Below are positions 6,433-13,576 of a DNA stretch of 23,776 nucleotides, piece after piece. Position numbers and translations under genes: made by a program. The notes beneath the pieces were generated by a model. That model was not told the DNA's origin and did no database searches. It saw nothing but the letters and a program-made list of their open reading frames with translations. This stretch comes from CAYXVB01 sp964467785 (GTDB lineage: Bacteria > Bdellovibrionota > UBA1018), in the NCBI GenBank assembly GCA_964467785.1, contig CAYXVB010000045.1, positions 1 to 23,776 on the forward strand. Direction: 5' to 3'. Each line of letters starts with the position of its first letter. Positions within the stretch are counted from its first letter, which is position 1.

Positions 6433-7463
6433 TAATAGGGGCTGGGGCCGGCGCGGACGAGATGAAAATCTTCGATGCCATTGCGGGAGGGGATCCGTAG
6501 ATCGGTCAATACGGTTCCGCTTTGTCGGTCCCGGCTCACGACAGACGAGAGAAAGTCCGGAAGCTTGTGGTCAAAATAATGGAGAGCCTTGCTGGCGTGA
6601 GAATCGCCATCCGCGTCCGTATCGATATTGAACCGGAGCAGTGACTTCAGTCTTTTGGCGGCGCTTGGGCTCAGGCTTTCATTCCGGACGGCCGTTTCAA
6701 TCGTCTCGGCAAAGCCGGGAATGCGCGCGACTGAATAGGGTTGAATGTCGAGGTTGCCCTTCCATTGCGCGATCCGACGTTCGGCATTCAAGGTCATATA
6801 GGGAATGACAAGATGTACTTTGGCTTTTCTACCTTTCAGTTCTTTGGCGACCTGAGTCAGGATCAAATGGAGTTGCTCGCCAGAAAAAGACGCGTCGTCC
6901 GTGATCAGAATGTCGCGAATGCCATCTTTATGCATTCTGAGCGCGAGATCCTTGGCATTGTTGAAGGCTTCAATTTCTTTAGGCAGTCCGTTCGCGCTCG
7001 AGTCTTTGACCAGCAGCTCGAGAGTCCATTCATTACTTTTCTTTTTCGCGTCTCCGCGCACGTAACTGAAATTGACGAACTTTCTTTCGCGAATCAGGGC
7101 GGGGTTCTGATCGACGAATCTTTTCGCGGATTCATTGAGATTGTGGCGAAAATCGGAAAACGAGATTCGTGATGCCCTGATCTCCTTGACCAGGAATTTA
7201 AGCGCTTCCTCGTCCTCTGGGAGTGCGGCTTGAAGCAGGCGACGCACCTCGCTTTCGTCGATCGTTGCGGGAGCCGGAATGCCCGGGGACGGGTTCTCGA
7301 TAAGTCTTCCCCTGACATCTGAACGGAACGAAAAGCGTATACCGTCGTAGAGCTGATGAAATTTTTCGGCGCAAAAGAGCGTCGCGGAGGACTCCGCATG
7401 GGCGCTCCAGAGGGGTAAAAGCAGGGCGAGGGCTGTCCATTTGAAGATAGAGCTCCTCGCCAT
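6432..7463 (-). CDS. Secreted protein with phosphoribosyltransferase-like motif
   Basis: 343 residues. A clear Sec signal peptide occupies residues 1-23 (basic start, hydrophobic ALALLLPLW, cleavage after AHA). The middle carries ILITDDASFSGEQL at 185-198, followed by a strand VHLVIPYMT; this resembles the PRPP loop of type I phosphoribosyltransferases (D-D-x-x-x-S/T-G). A second conserved-looking segment, LHYFDHKLPDFLSS, is near 294-307. Enzymatic activity in the periplasm or outside is unproven, and the family is not recognised with certainty. The ATG at 7463 has AAGGAGG 13 bases upstream, lying in a degenerate arm of repeat copy B. It is on the same strand as rpoN, 85 bases downstream. Its GC (about 40-52% in the lines I counted) is well below neighbours such as 5221-5280 (about 67%), suggesting acquisition. 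The inverted repeats flank it closely. Confidence 0.7.
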   Translation of the reverse strand: MARSSIFKWTALALLLPLWSAHAESSATLFCAEKFHQLYDGIRFSFRSDVRGRLIENPSPGIPAPATIDESEVRRLLQAALPEDEEALKFLVKEIRASRISFSDFRHNLNESAKRFVDQNPALIRERKFVNFSYVRGDAKKKSNEWTLELLVKDSSANGLPKEIEAFNNAKDLALRMHKDGIRDILITDDASFSGEQLHLILTQVAKELKGRKAKVHLVIPYMTLNAERRIAQWKGNLDIQPYSVARIPGFAETIETAVRNESLSPSAAKRLKSLLRFNIDTDADGDSHASKALHYFDHKLPDFLSSVVSRDRQSGTVLTDLRIPSRNGIEDFHLVRAGPSPY

Positions 7464-7471
7464 CTTAAAAC

Positions 7472-7533
7472 ATCCGCCTCCTTGGCGCTCGTTCTATTTT
7501 GACGCACCGTGCATCAAAAAGGAAGCGGATACC
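7472..7533. repeat. REP-like hairpin, copy B (bulged), inverted relative to copy A
   Basis: The right arm (7510-7533) is the exact reverse complement of the 24-base left arm of copy A. The left arm is split: 7472-7483 pairs with 7519-7530 at 11 of 12 positions and 7497-7506 pairs with 7510-7519 at 9 of 10 around a CCG loop, leaving about 13 unpaired bases (7484-7496). The edge base 7519 can serve only one of the two stems. AAAAAGG (7516-7522) can instead pair with CCTTTTT (7532-7538), and GATACCTTTTT is repeated in tandem up to 7550. It lies just downstream of the rpoN stop and could act as its terminator. Confidence 0.8.
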
Positions 7534-7548
7534 TTTTTGATACCTTTT

Positions 7549-9042
7549 TTAGATGATCTTCTTCCGCTTACCGGACGAGAGGATCCCCAGCATGTCGCGG
7601 TACTTGGCGACCGTGCGGCGGGCGATGTCGATGTTCTCGACCCGGAGGAGCTCGACGATCTTCTGGTCGGAGAGCGGGTTTTTCACGTCCTCCTTGGAGA
7701 TCATCTGGCGGATCTTTTCCTTCACCGCTTCGCTCGCGAGCGAGTCCGATCCGTCGGCGGCCGAGATCGAGGAGTTGAAGAAGTACTTCAGCTCGAAGAT
7801 TCCGACCGGCGTGTGGACGAACTTATTCGTCGTCACGCGCGAGATCGTCGACTCGTGCATGCCGATGTCGTTGGCGACGTCCTTCAGGATCATGGGCTTC
7901 AGGAACTGCACGCCCTTTTCGAAGAACTCACGCTGGCGGCGCACGATCGCATCGGTGACCTTATAGATCGTCTTTTGGCGATTGTGGATCGAGCGGATCA
8001 GCCACACTGCGGAGCGCAGCTTGTCCTGCACGTATTCCTTAGTGACCTTGTTGCCGTCCTTCTGCGCGGAGGCCAGGATGTTCTTGTAGTAGGGCGAAAT
8101 GCGCAGCTTGGGCATCCCGTCTTCGTTCAGCACGATCACGAACTCGTCGGCTACCTTGTAGACGTAGATGTCCGGGGTGATGTACTGCGTGTCGCTCGTA
8201 TGGAAGGAGCGGCCCGGCTTCGGCTCGAATTCCAAGATCAGCCGGGTGGACTCGATCACTTTCTCCAAAGGGACATCTAGCGCCTTGGCGATCGCGCCGT
8301 AGTTCTTGCGCTCGAGGTCAGGCAGGTGGTTTTCGATGATCCTTTCGACCAGGGGCTGGCGCGGTTTCATGAAACGCGCTTGGATCGTCAGGCATTCCTG
8401 AAGATTGCGCGAGCCCACGCCGAGCGGGTCGAAGTTTTGGATGATCTTGAGCACTTCCTCGGCGTCCTCGAACTCCATCTTGCACTCGCGTGCGAGGTCT
8501 TCCAACGAAGCATTGAAGTAGCCGTCGTCCGAGAGATTGCCGATGATCAGCTCGCCGAGCTTTTTTTCGTCGTCGGTCAAGGCGACCATCGAGAGCTGCC
8601 AGGTGAGGTGGTCCTCGAGCGAGGTGGTTTTGGTCAGAACGTTTTCAAAGGAAGGAAGCTCGTCGTTGATCTCGCGCATCGAGGGCGCGGAACTCGAGTT
8701 CGAGTTGAAGTCCTCGACATAAGATTCCCAGTTGAAGTCATCCTTGGCCTGGGTCGACAGCTGCTCTTCCTGCGCTTTGGGCTTGTCGAAAGCCTGCTCG
8801 TCACGAAGCTGCTCGCCTTCGGGATCGGCCTGGCCTTCCGCTTCCATTTCAGGCGAGGGAGTGTTCTCTCCGTCGGGCGTTTCGGTCATTTCCTCCAGGA
8901 TGGGATTTTCCATCATCTCCTGGGTGACGACCTCCTGGAGTTCCATCCGGTTGAGTTGCAGCAGCTTGATCGCCTGCTGCAACTGGGGCGTCATGACAAG
9001 CTGCTGACTGAGTCTAAGGCTCTGTTTGATTTCTAATGCCAT
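7549..9042 (-). CDS. rpoN: RNA polymerase sigma-54 factor
   Basis: 497 residues, typical of the family. Region I is the Gln/Leu-rich activator-responsive segment at about 9-50 (LRLSQQLVMTPQLQQAIKLL, MENPILEE). An acidic, poorly conserved region II (about 53-125) follows, then the core-binding domain with QNFDPLGVGSRNLQECL. The DNA-binding part includes the helix-turn-helix MHESTISRVTTNKFVHTPVG and the RpoN box ARRTVAKYR at 474-482. Sigma-54 directs core polymerase to -24/-12 promoters and needs AAA+ activators. The start matches the conserved MALEIKQSLRLSQ beginning, but no good Shine-Dalgarno precedes it. It lies 16 bases after lptB, an arrangement common in Proteobacteria, and is probably expressed with lptC and lptB. 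Repeat copy B follows its stop. Confidence 0.97.
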   Translation of the reverse strand: MALEIKQSLRLSQQLVMTPQLQQAIKLLQLNRMELQEVVTQEMMENPILEEMTETPDGENTPSPEMEAEGQADPEGEQLRDEQAFDKPKAQEEQLSTQAKDDFNWESYVEDFNSNSSSAPSMREINDELPSFENVLTKTTSLEDHLTWQLSMVALTDDEKKLGELIIGNLSDDGYFNASLEDLARECKMEFEDAEEVLKIIQNFDPLGVGSRNLQECLTIQARFMKPRQPLVERIIENHLPDLERKNYGAIAKALDVPLEKVIESTRLILEFEPKPGRSFHTSDTQYITPDIYVYKVADEFVIVLNEDGMPKLRISPYYKNILASAQKDGNKVTKEYVQDKLRSAVWLIRSIHNRQKTIYKVTDAIVRRQREFFEKGVQFLKPMILKDVANDIGMHESTISRVTTNKFVHTPVGIFELKYFFNSSISAADGSDSLASEAVKEKIRQMISKEDVKNPLSDQKIVELLRVENIDIARRTVAKYRDMLGILSSGKRKKII

Positions 9043-9058
9043 CGTCTATTTTTTAGAT

Positions 9059-9865
9059 TTAGAAATGAAAATCTTCCCCTAGGTAGGCTTCGCGAGCGGT
9101 TTTACTGTTTGCAATCTCGACCGGCGTACCCTTTTCAATGATTCTACCACCACTGAGCAAATAGCCAAGGTCGCAAATCGCCAATGTTTCCCGTACGTTG
9201 TGGTCTGTGATCAAAATTCCGATGCCCCGCTTCTTGAGGACTTGGATCATTCTTTGAATGTCCGCCACCGCAATCGGGTCAATCCCCGCAAAGGGCTCGT
9301 CTAGCAAAAGGAATACCGGATCCAGCGCGAGTGCCCGGGCAACCTCAACGCGCCGCCGCTCGCCGCCGGAGAGCGTATAGGCTTTCTGCTTGGCGATGTG
9401 GTTGATGTTGAACTCGTCGAGCAAACTCCTGAGCTTGTGTTTCCGCTCCGCGCCGTTCAGCGGAAGGGTTTCCAAAACGGCCATGATGTTTTCCTCGGCT
9501 GTCATCCGGCGGAACACCGAGGCTTCCTGCGGCAGGTATGCGATTCCTGCTTGGGCTCTGCGATGCATCGGCCAAGCCGCGATATCCCGCCCGTCGAGGA
9601 GTACCTTGCCAGCGTCCGCTTTCAGCAGGCCGACTACCATGTAAAAGGAGGTCGTCTTGCCGGCGCCGTTCGGGCCTAGCAGTCCGGTGACCCGGCCCGA
9701 AGTCACTTCAAAACTTACGCCTTTGACCACCTGGTGATCTCGGTAAGCTTTACGTAGATCCTCCGCGACGAGCGTGTGGCGAGGGGCGACGGCGTGACCT
9801 CCGGAATCCTTACCTTCGGTATTCATGATGGCGCTATTGCCCGCGACTGCCTTGGCTGAAAGCAT
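9059..9865 (-). CDS. lptB: LPS export ABC transporter ATP-binding protein LptB
   Basis: 268 residues. Walker A GPNGAGKTT at 64-72, Q-loop YLPQEASVFRR, signature LSGGERRRVEVARAL from 165, Walker B FLLLDEPFAGIDP from 185 and H-loop ITDHNVRETL (His about 222) match LptB closely. LptB is the cytoplasmic ATPase of the LptB2FGC complex that extracts LPS from the inner membrane. ATG 9865 is preceded by GGAGG 12 bases upstream and overlaps the end of the lptC gene by 32 bases; an alternative ATG at 9826 removes a non-conserved 13-residue leader and may be the real start. Position after lptC and before rpoN is the standard layout. lptF and lptG are not in the window. Confidence 0.96.
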   Translation of the reverse strand: MLSAKAVAGNSAIMNTEGKDSGGHAVAPRHTLVAEDLRKAYRDHQVVKGVSFEVTSGRVTGLLGPNGAGKTTSFYMVVGLLKADAGKVLLDGRDIAAWPMHRRAQAGIAYLPQEASVFRRMTAEENIMAVLETLPLNGAERKHKLRSLLDEFNINHIAKQKAYTLSGGERRRVEVARALALDPVFLLLDEPFAGIDPIAVADIQRMIQVLKKRGIGILITDHNVRETLAICDLGYLLSGGRIIEKGTPVEIANSKTAREAYLGEDFHF

Positions 9866-11036
9866 TGCTGTGCTCGACCTCCACGATGTCTGTATCGCGA
9901 TGCAGAATGATTACGTCCCCCGTCACCGTATCATGATCTTGGTAAACCTGAGGGTACTCCGAGAGTAAAATCGTGTTCTGGCGCGAATCAAATGTCGCCC
10001 GACCCGCCGTCGCGTATTTGAGCGATTGATGATTGCCGGTCTCCTGGATTTGCACGTCTTCACGGACGATCAGGTATTCCAGCTTTTCCGTCTGAGTGCC
10101 GTAGAAAAAGTCGGCGCTTCGGCCACGCGTCAGCTGTGATGGTTGGGTGATGTAGACAAAGCGTTTGGGGATGGGACGGTTCGGATACATTCGAAACAGT
10201 GCACTTTGCTCGTTGCGGAGCACGGTGCAGCGGTCCGATTCGATCACCGTCTTTTCTTTGGCAGGGGAGAGGGCCGTGACCTTGACCATGGCCGGAAGCT
10301 GGATCACTCCATTCTTCATGTCATAGTTCATTCCCTTGCTTTGGAAGTCGATCTCGTTCGGGGGTGGGGAGGCGGGCGAAGTCGGAGTCAGCGACGGGGC
10401 AGCAGCCGGGTTTCCGGTCTTCCCGTAACCATGGACCGCGTAAGTGGTAGGAACGTTCAGTCGTGCGCGGTTCGCTTCGTAACGAAGGAACTCGCTCTCG
10501 ATCACGAATCCGTCCGGCATCGTTGCCTTGACGTTACCGAACATTTCCAAGTCACGGTCATTGGTAAAGTATTTAGCCTCCCGCGAAGTGACGACCGTGA
10601 TTTTGCCGTCCGTGCCATAAATGAACGTCTTGACGACCCGAGCGTGGGTGATTTTCTCTTCGGTATAGAGGTGGGCCTGATTGGCTTCCAGCTTCCAGTT
10701 CTTCACGCCGCCCTGGGTCGAAACGTAATTGAATCCGTCCACGCTGTAGTCCGGGATCTTGTTCTCGGGGATGCCCGTCGCCAAGGTCGTGTCTGACTCG
10801 GGAAGCAAGTCCGACGGATCAATCGTCGACTCCTGGGGGTCCATGGGCTCTTCGATCGTCCTTGGATTCAGCGCTACGATTTGAACCAGGACGAGTAGCG
10901 TCACTGATCCCAGCAAGAACCCCCTCAAGAGGCGCCGTTGCCTGAACCTGAGCCATTTCGCCAGGTTCCGGGCAGGACCGGGAATCGGCGCCGGCTGAGG
11001 AGCCGGGGCTGAAGGGGGAAGTGAGTTACCATGCAT
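9834..11036 (-). CDS. lptC: LPS export protein LptC, with apparent C-terminal LptA-like module
   Basis: 400 residues from ATG at 11036 (MHGNSLPPSAP). A Pro-rich cytoplasmic start is followed by a basic stretch and one membrane helix at about residues 42-58 (GFLLGSVTLLVLVQIVAL), as in LptC. The periplasmic part contains YSVDGFNYVS, VVTSREAKYFTNDRDLEMFGN and FVIESEFLRYEANRARLNV, typical LptC beta-jellyroll elements. After a Pro/Ala linker near residue 210, a second OstA-like half follows: ADFFYGTQTEKLEYLIVRED, then SEYPQVYQDHDTVTGDVI. Usual LptC is about 190 residues, so this protein is twice the size, and no separate lptA lies between it and lptB. I infer an LptC-LptA-like fusion bridging the periplasm. 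A 21-residue upstream TTG extension is possible but lacks a ribosome site. Confidence 0.85.
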   Translation of the reverse strand: MHGNSLPPSAPAPQPAPIPGPARNLAKWLRFRQRRLLRGFLLGSVTLLVLVQIVALNPRTIEEPMDPQESTIDPSDLLPESDTTLATGIPENKIPDYSVDGFNYVSTQGGVKNWKLEANQAHLYTEEKITHARVVKTFIYGTDGKITVVTSREAKYFTNDRDLEMFGNVKATMPDGFVIESEFLRYEANRARLNVPTTYAVHGYGKTGNPAAAPSLTPTSPASPPPNEIDFQSKGMNYDMKNGVIQLPAMVKVTALSPAKEKTVIESDRCTVLRNEQSALFRMYPNRPIPKRFVYITQPSQLTRGRSADFFYGTQTEKLEYLIVREDVQIQETGNHQSLKYATAGRATFDSRQNTILLSEYPQVYQDHDTVTGDVIILHRDTDIVEVEHSNAFSQGSRGQ

Positions 11037-11044
11037 GCAAGATA

Positions 11045-11073
11045 ATTTAACGGATTGCGCGGAGAATCGCCAA
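11045..11073 (-). promoter_or_regulatory. Candidate promoter of the lptC-lptB-rpoN operon
   Basis: On the minus strand TTGGCG (11073-11068) and TTAAAT (11050-11045) are 17 bases apart, four of six matches each. The -10 box ends only eight bases before the lptC ATG, and no Shine-Dalgarno is seen there, so the transcript would be nearly leaderless. Called by eye; the rest of the 11037-11221 divergent gap shows no convincing promoter for the mevalonate operon. Confidence 0.35.
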
Positions 11074-11221
11074 TGAGTACCCGATTTTATCGCGAACAAG
11101 CGCGATTCGGTTTGAGATCAGGGCGAGCGCGCTCTCCCAACTTTTGACGCGCCTCATCCCTTTGTTGGGGTCGGAAAATCAGACTGGAACGATCTCCCGG
11201 AACAATGTAGGGTGCCCCATT

Positions 11222-12268
11222 ATGGACACCCGGCAGTTTGAGGAGCGGAAACGCGAACATATCCGCCTCGCCCTGGATCCGGCCAATCAAGCCAACGGCC
11301 AAAACGGCTTAGATCGGTTCCAGCTGGATCATGACTCACTTCCCGAACTCGACTTTAGCGAAGTGAGTCTTCAGGACTTCTCACTCGGTCGTCCGATCGC
11401 CACACCCTTTTATGTAGCCGGCATGACCGCCGGACATCCCGACGCGCCCAAGCTCAATCGCGAGCTTGCGCTGGCTTGCGCCGAGCGCGGCTGGGGCATG
11501 GGCGTGGGTTCGCAGCGGCGCGATATCGAGGGCCTACCTGGCGGCAGTCTCGACCAGTGGAAATTGATCCGGGACGAAGCGCCCGGCATCGAGCTCTTCG
11601 CCAACCTTGGCCTCGCTCAGCTCATTGGGGTGCCGGTCGAAGCCGTTCGCGAGCTCGTCGATAATCTGGGCGGCCGTGCGCTGGCCGTCCATCTCAACCC
11701 GCTTCAGGAAGTCATGCAGCCCGAGGGCACACCGACTTTCAAAGGCGGTATTCAGGCCATTCGCCGTCTCGTCGAGCAGATGGATGTCCCGGTCCTGCTC
11801 AAGGAGACGGGCTGCGGCTTTTCGCGCGCCACTCTCACCCGACTCAAGGACATCCGCATTTCCGCCATCGATGTCAGCGGACTCGGTGGGACCCACTGGG
11901 GCCGAATCGAAGGCGCCCGTGCCACCGGCATCCGTCAGGAAGCGGCCCGTACCTTCGGAAACTGGGGCGTATCGACGCTTGACTCCGTGGTCAACACGCG
12001 GGCAGTGCTACCCAGCGTCGAGGCCTGGGCCTCTGGCGGCGTGCGCACCGGCTTGGATGCCGCCAAGCTGATCGCGCTCGGAGCGCGGCGCGTGGGCTTT
12101 GCGCGGCCCGCGCTCGAGGCCGCCCTCGAAGGGCCCGAAAGCCTGAGGACCTGGATGGAGCTCCGGGAATTTGAGCTCAAGGTCGCCTTGTTCTGCACCG
12201 GCTGCCGCACGCCCGAAGAGTTGCGCCGCCGCTATGACGGGGCCAGAGAGAGATTTATTCGTATTTGA
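11222..12268 (+). CDS. fni: Type 2 isopentenyl-diphosphate delta-isomerase
   Basis: 348 residues from ATG at 11222; the frame is open further upstream but conservation begins at MDTRQFEERKREHIRLAL, the substrate-binding R-K-x-x-H-I segment. FMN-binding barrel elements follow: PFYVAGMTAGHPDAPKLNRE, GMGVGSQRRDIE, LFANLGLAQLIG, the lysine strand PVLLKETGCGFS, and GLGGTHWGRIEG near residue 221. The enzyme interconverts IPP and DMAPP using reduced FMN and Mg2+, and is unrelated in sequence to the type 1 (Idi) enzyme. It is the first gene of the mevalonate operon, nine bases before mvaA, and provides DMAPP from the IPP made by the other four products. Its ribosome site is weak. Confidence 0.95.
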   Translation: MDTRQFEERKREHIRLALDPANQANGQNGLDRFQLDHDSLPELDFSEVSLQDFSLGRPIATPFYVAGMTAGHPDAPKLNRELALACAERGWGMGVGSQRRDIEGLPGGSLDQWKLIRDEAPGIELFANLGLAQLIGVPVEAVRELVDNLGGRALAVHLNPLQEVMQPEGTPTFKGGIQAIRRLVEQMDVPVLLKETGCGFSRATLTRLKDIRISAIDVSGLGGTHWGRIEGARATGIRQEAARTFGNWGVSTLDSVVNTRAVLPSVEAWASGGVRTGLDAAKLIALGARRVGFARPALEAALEGPESLRTWMELREFELKVALFCTGCRTPEELRRRYDGARERFIRI

Positions 12269-12277
12269 GGGAAGTTT

Positions 12278-13576
12278 ATGGAAAGCAATAAGCGCCATCT
12301 GACCGAAGGTTTTCATCGCATCCCTCGCACCGAGCGCCTCAAGCGCGTGGCCGAGCTTTGCGAACTGAATGACCAAGACATCCAGGTCCTTTCCGGGGAA
12401 AAGAGCCTGACGCTCGACGTCGCGGAGCACCTCATCGAGAATGTGGTCGGCTATTTTCCGATTCCTCTCGGCGTCGCCACGAATTTCACCATCGACGGGC
12501 GCGATCTTCTGATTCCGATGGCGGTCGAGGAGACTTCCATCATCGCTGCCGCGAGTGCCACCGCCAAGTGGGTCCGGCGCGAGGGCTCGATCACCACGTA
12601 CTCCAAGGGCAACCTGATTATCGGTCAGGTGCAGCTCCCCAGCGTGCGCCATCCCGCGCTCGTTCGTCGCGCGCTCCATGACAAGCGCGAGCTTCTCATC
12701 GGTCTGGCCAATGCCTGTCTTCCGGGACTGGTCGCCCGTGGCGGCGGTGTCCGCGACATCGCCGTCCGTGAACTCGACCGCCCTGACGGGGACGGCACGA
12801 TGGTCGTGCTTCACATCCTTTGCGATCCCTGCGACGCGATGGGCGCCAACCTGATTAACCAGGTCTGCGAAGCGCTCAAGCCCCGCGTCGAGCAGATCTC
12901 CGGCGAACGCGTTGGCCTGTGCATTCTCTCCAACCTCGTCGACACCAAGCTCACCGTCGCCGAAGTCGTGATCCGCAACGTCGATCCGGCCGTGGGCAAG
13001 GGGATCGAAGAGGCCACTCTCTTCGCCAAGGCCGATCCGTACCGTGCGTCCACGCATAACAAGGGCGTACTCAATGGCATCGACCCCATCGTGATCGCCA
13101 CCGGCAACGACTGGCGCGCGGTCGAGGCCGGCGTCCACGCCTACGCGGCTCGCAGCGGCCAGTACCAGCCCATCACTGAATGGAAGTTGGAGGGCTCTGA
13201 TCTCGTCGGTCGCATCGAGCTCCCGCTGGCTTTGGGCACCGTGGGCGGCGTCACCCGCTTGCACCCGACCGCCAAAGTCGCGCTCAAGATGCTCAAGGTC
13301 ACCAAGGCCGACGAGCTCGCCCGCATCTGCGCCGCGGTCGGCCTTGTGCAGAATCTCGGCGCTCTCCGCGCGCTCGCCACGGTCGGCATCGTCAAGGGCC
13401 ATATGCAGCTCCATGCCGCCAATCTCGCGATCGCGGCCGGCGCCGAAGTGCATGAGATCGCCCAGGTGCGTGACCGTCTGGCCGAAGTGCTCCGCACCGA
13501 AAAGCAGATCAACCTCTCGCGCGCCCGCGAGATTCTCGAGGCGATCCGTGTTGCAGAACAACCCGCTCTCCACTGA
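12278..13576 (+). CDS. mvaA: Hydroxymethylglutaryl-CoA reductase (class II type)
   Basis: 432 residues. Substrate and catalytic motifs: ENVVGYFPIPLG at 54-65, AVEETSIIAAAS with catalytic Glu near 85, CDAMGANLINQ at 185-195, HNKGVLNGID with catalytic Lys near 262, GNDWRAVEAG with Asp near 278, and KGHMQLHAANLAIAAGA with the C-terminal catalytic His. The length and lack of a membrane anchor are those of the bacterial class II enzyme. It reduces HMG-CoA to mevalonate in the cytoplasm. GAGGGA, overlapping the fni stop, sits about six bases before the ATG. The 3' end overlaps the next gene by 29 bases. HMG-CoA synthase, needed to supply its substrate, is not in this window. Confidence 0.96.
   Translation: MESNKRHLTEGFHRIPRTERLKRVAELCELNDQDIQVLSGEKSLTLDVAEHLIENVVGYFPIPLGVATNFTIDGRDLLIPMAVEETSIIAAASATAKWVRREGSITTYSKGNLIIGQVQLPSVRHPALVRRALHDKRELLIGLANACLPGLVARGGGVRDIAVRELDRPDGDGTMVVLHILCDPCDAMGANLINQVCEALKPRVEQISGERVGLCILSNLVDTKLTVAEVVIRNVDPAVGKGIEEATLFAKADPYRASTHNKGVLNGIDPIVIATGNDWRAVEAGVHAYAARSGQYQPITEWKLEGSDLVGRIELPLALGTVGGVTRLHPTAKVALKMLKVTKADELARICAAVGLVQNLGALRALATVGIVKGHMQLHAANLAIAAGAEVHEIAQVRDRLAEVLRTEKQINLSRAREILEAIRVAEQPALH

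Noticed and set aside
7549..7600. Sigma-54 promoter near rpoN
   Set aside because: No GG-N10-GC pair in the form TGGCAC-N5-TTGC was found here or in other intergenic gaps of the window.
11146..11175. Promoter of the mevalonate operon at TTGACG
   Set aside because: The hexamer is good for a -35 box, but nothing resembling a -10 box lies 15 to 19 bases downstream.
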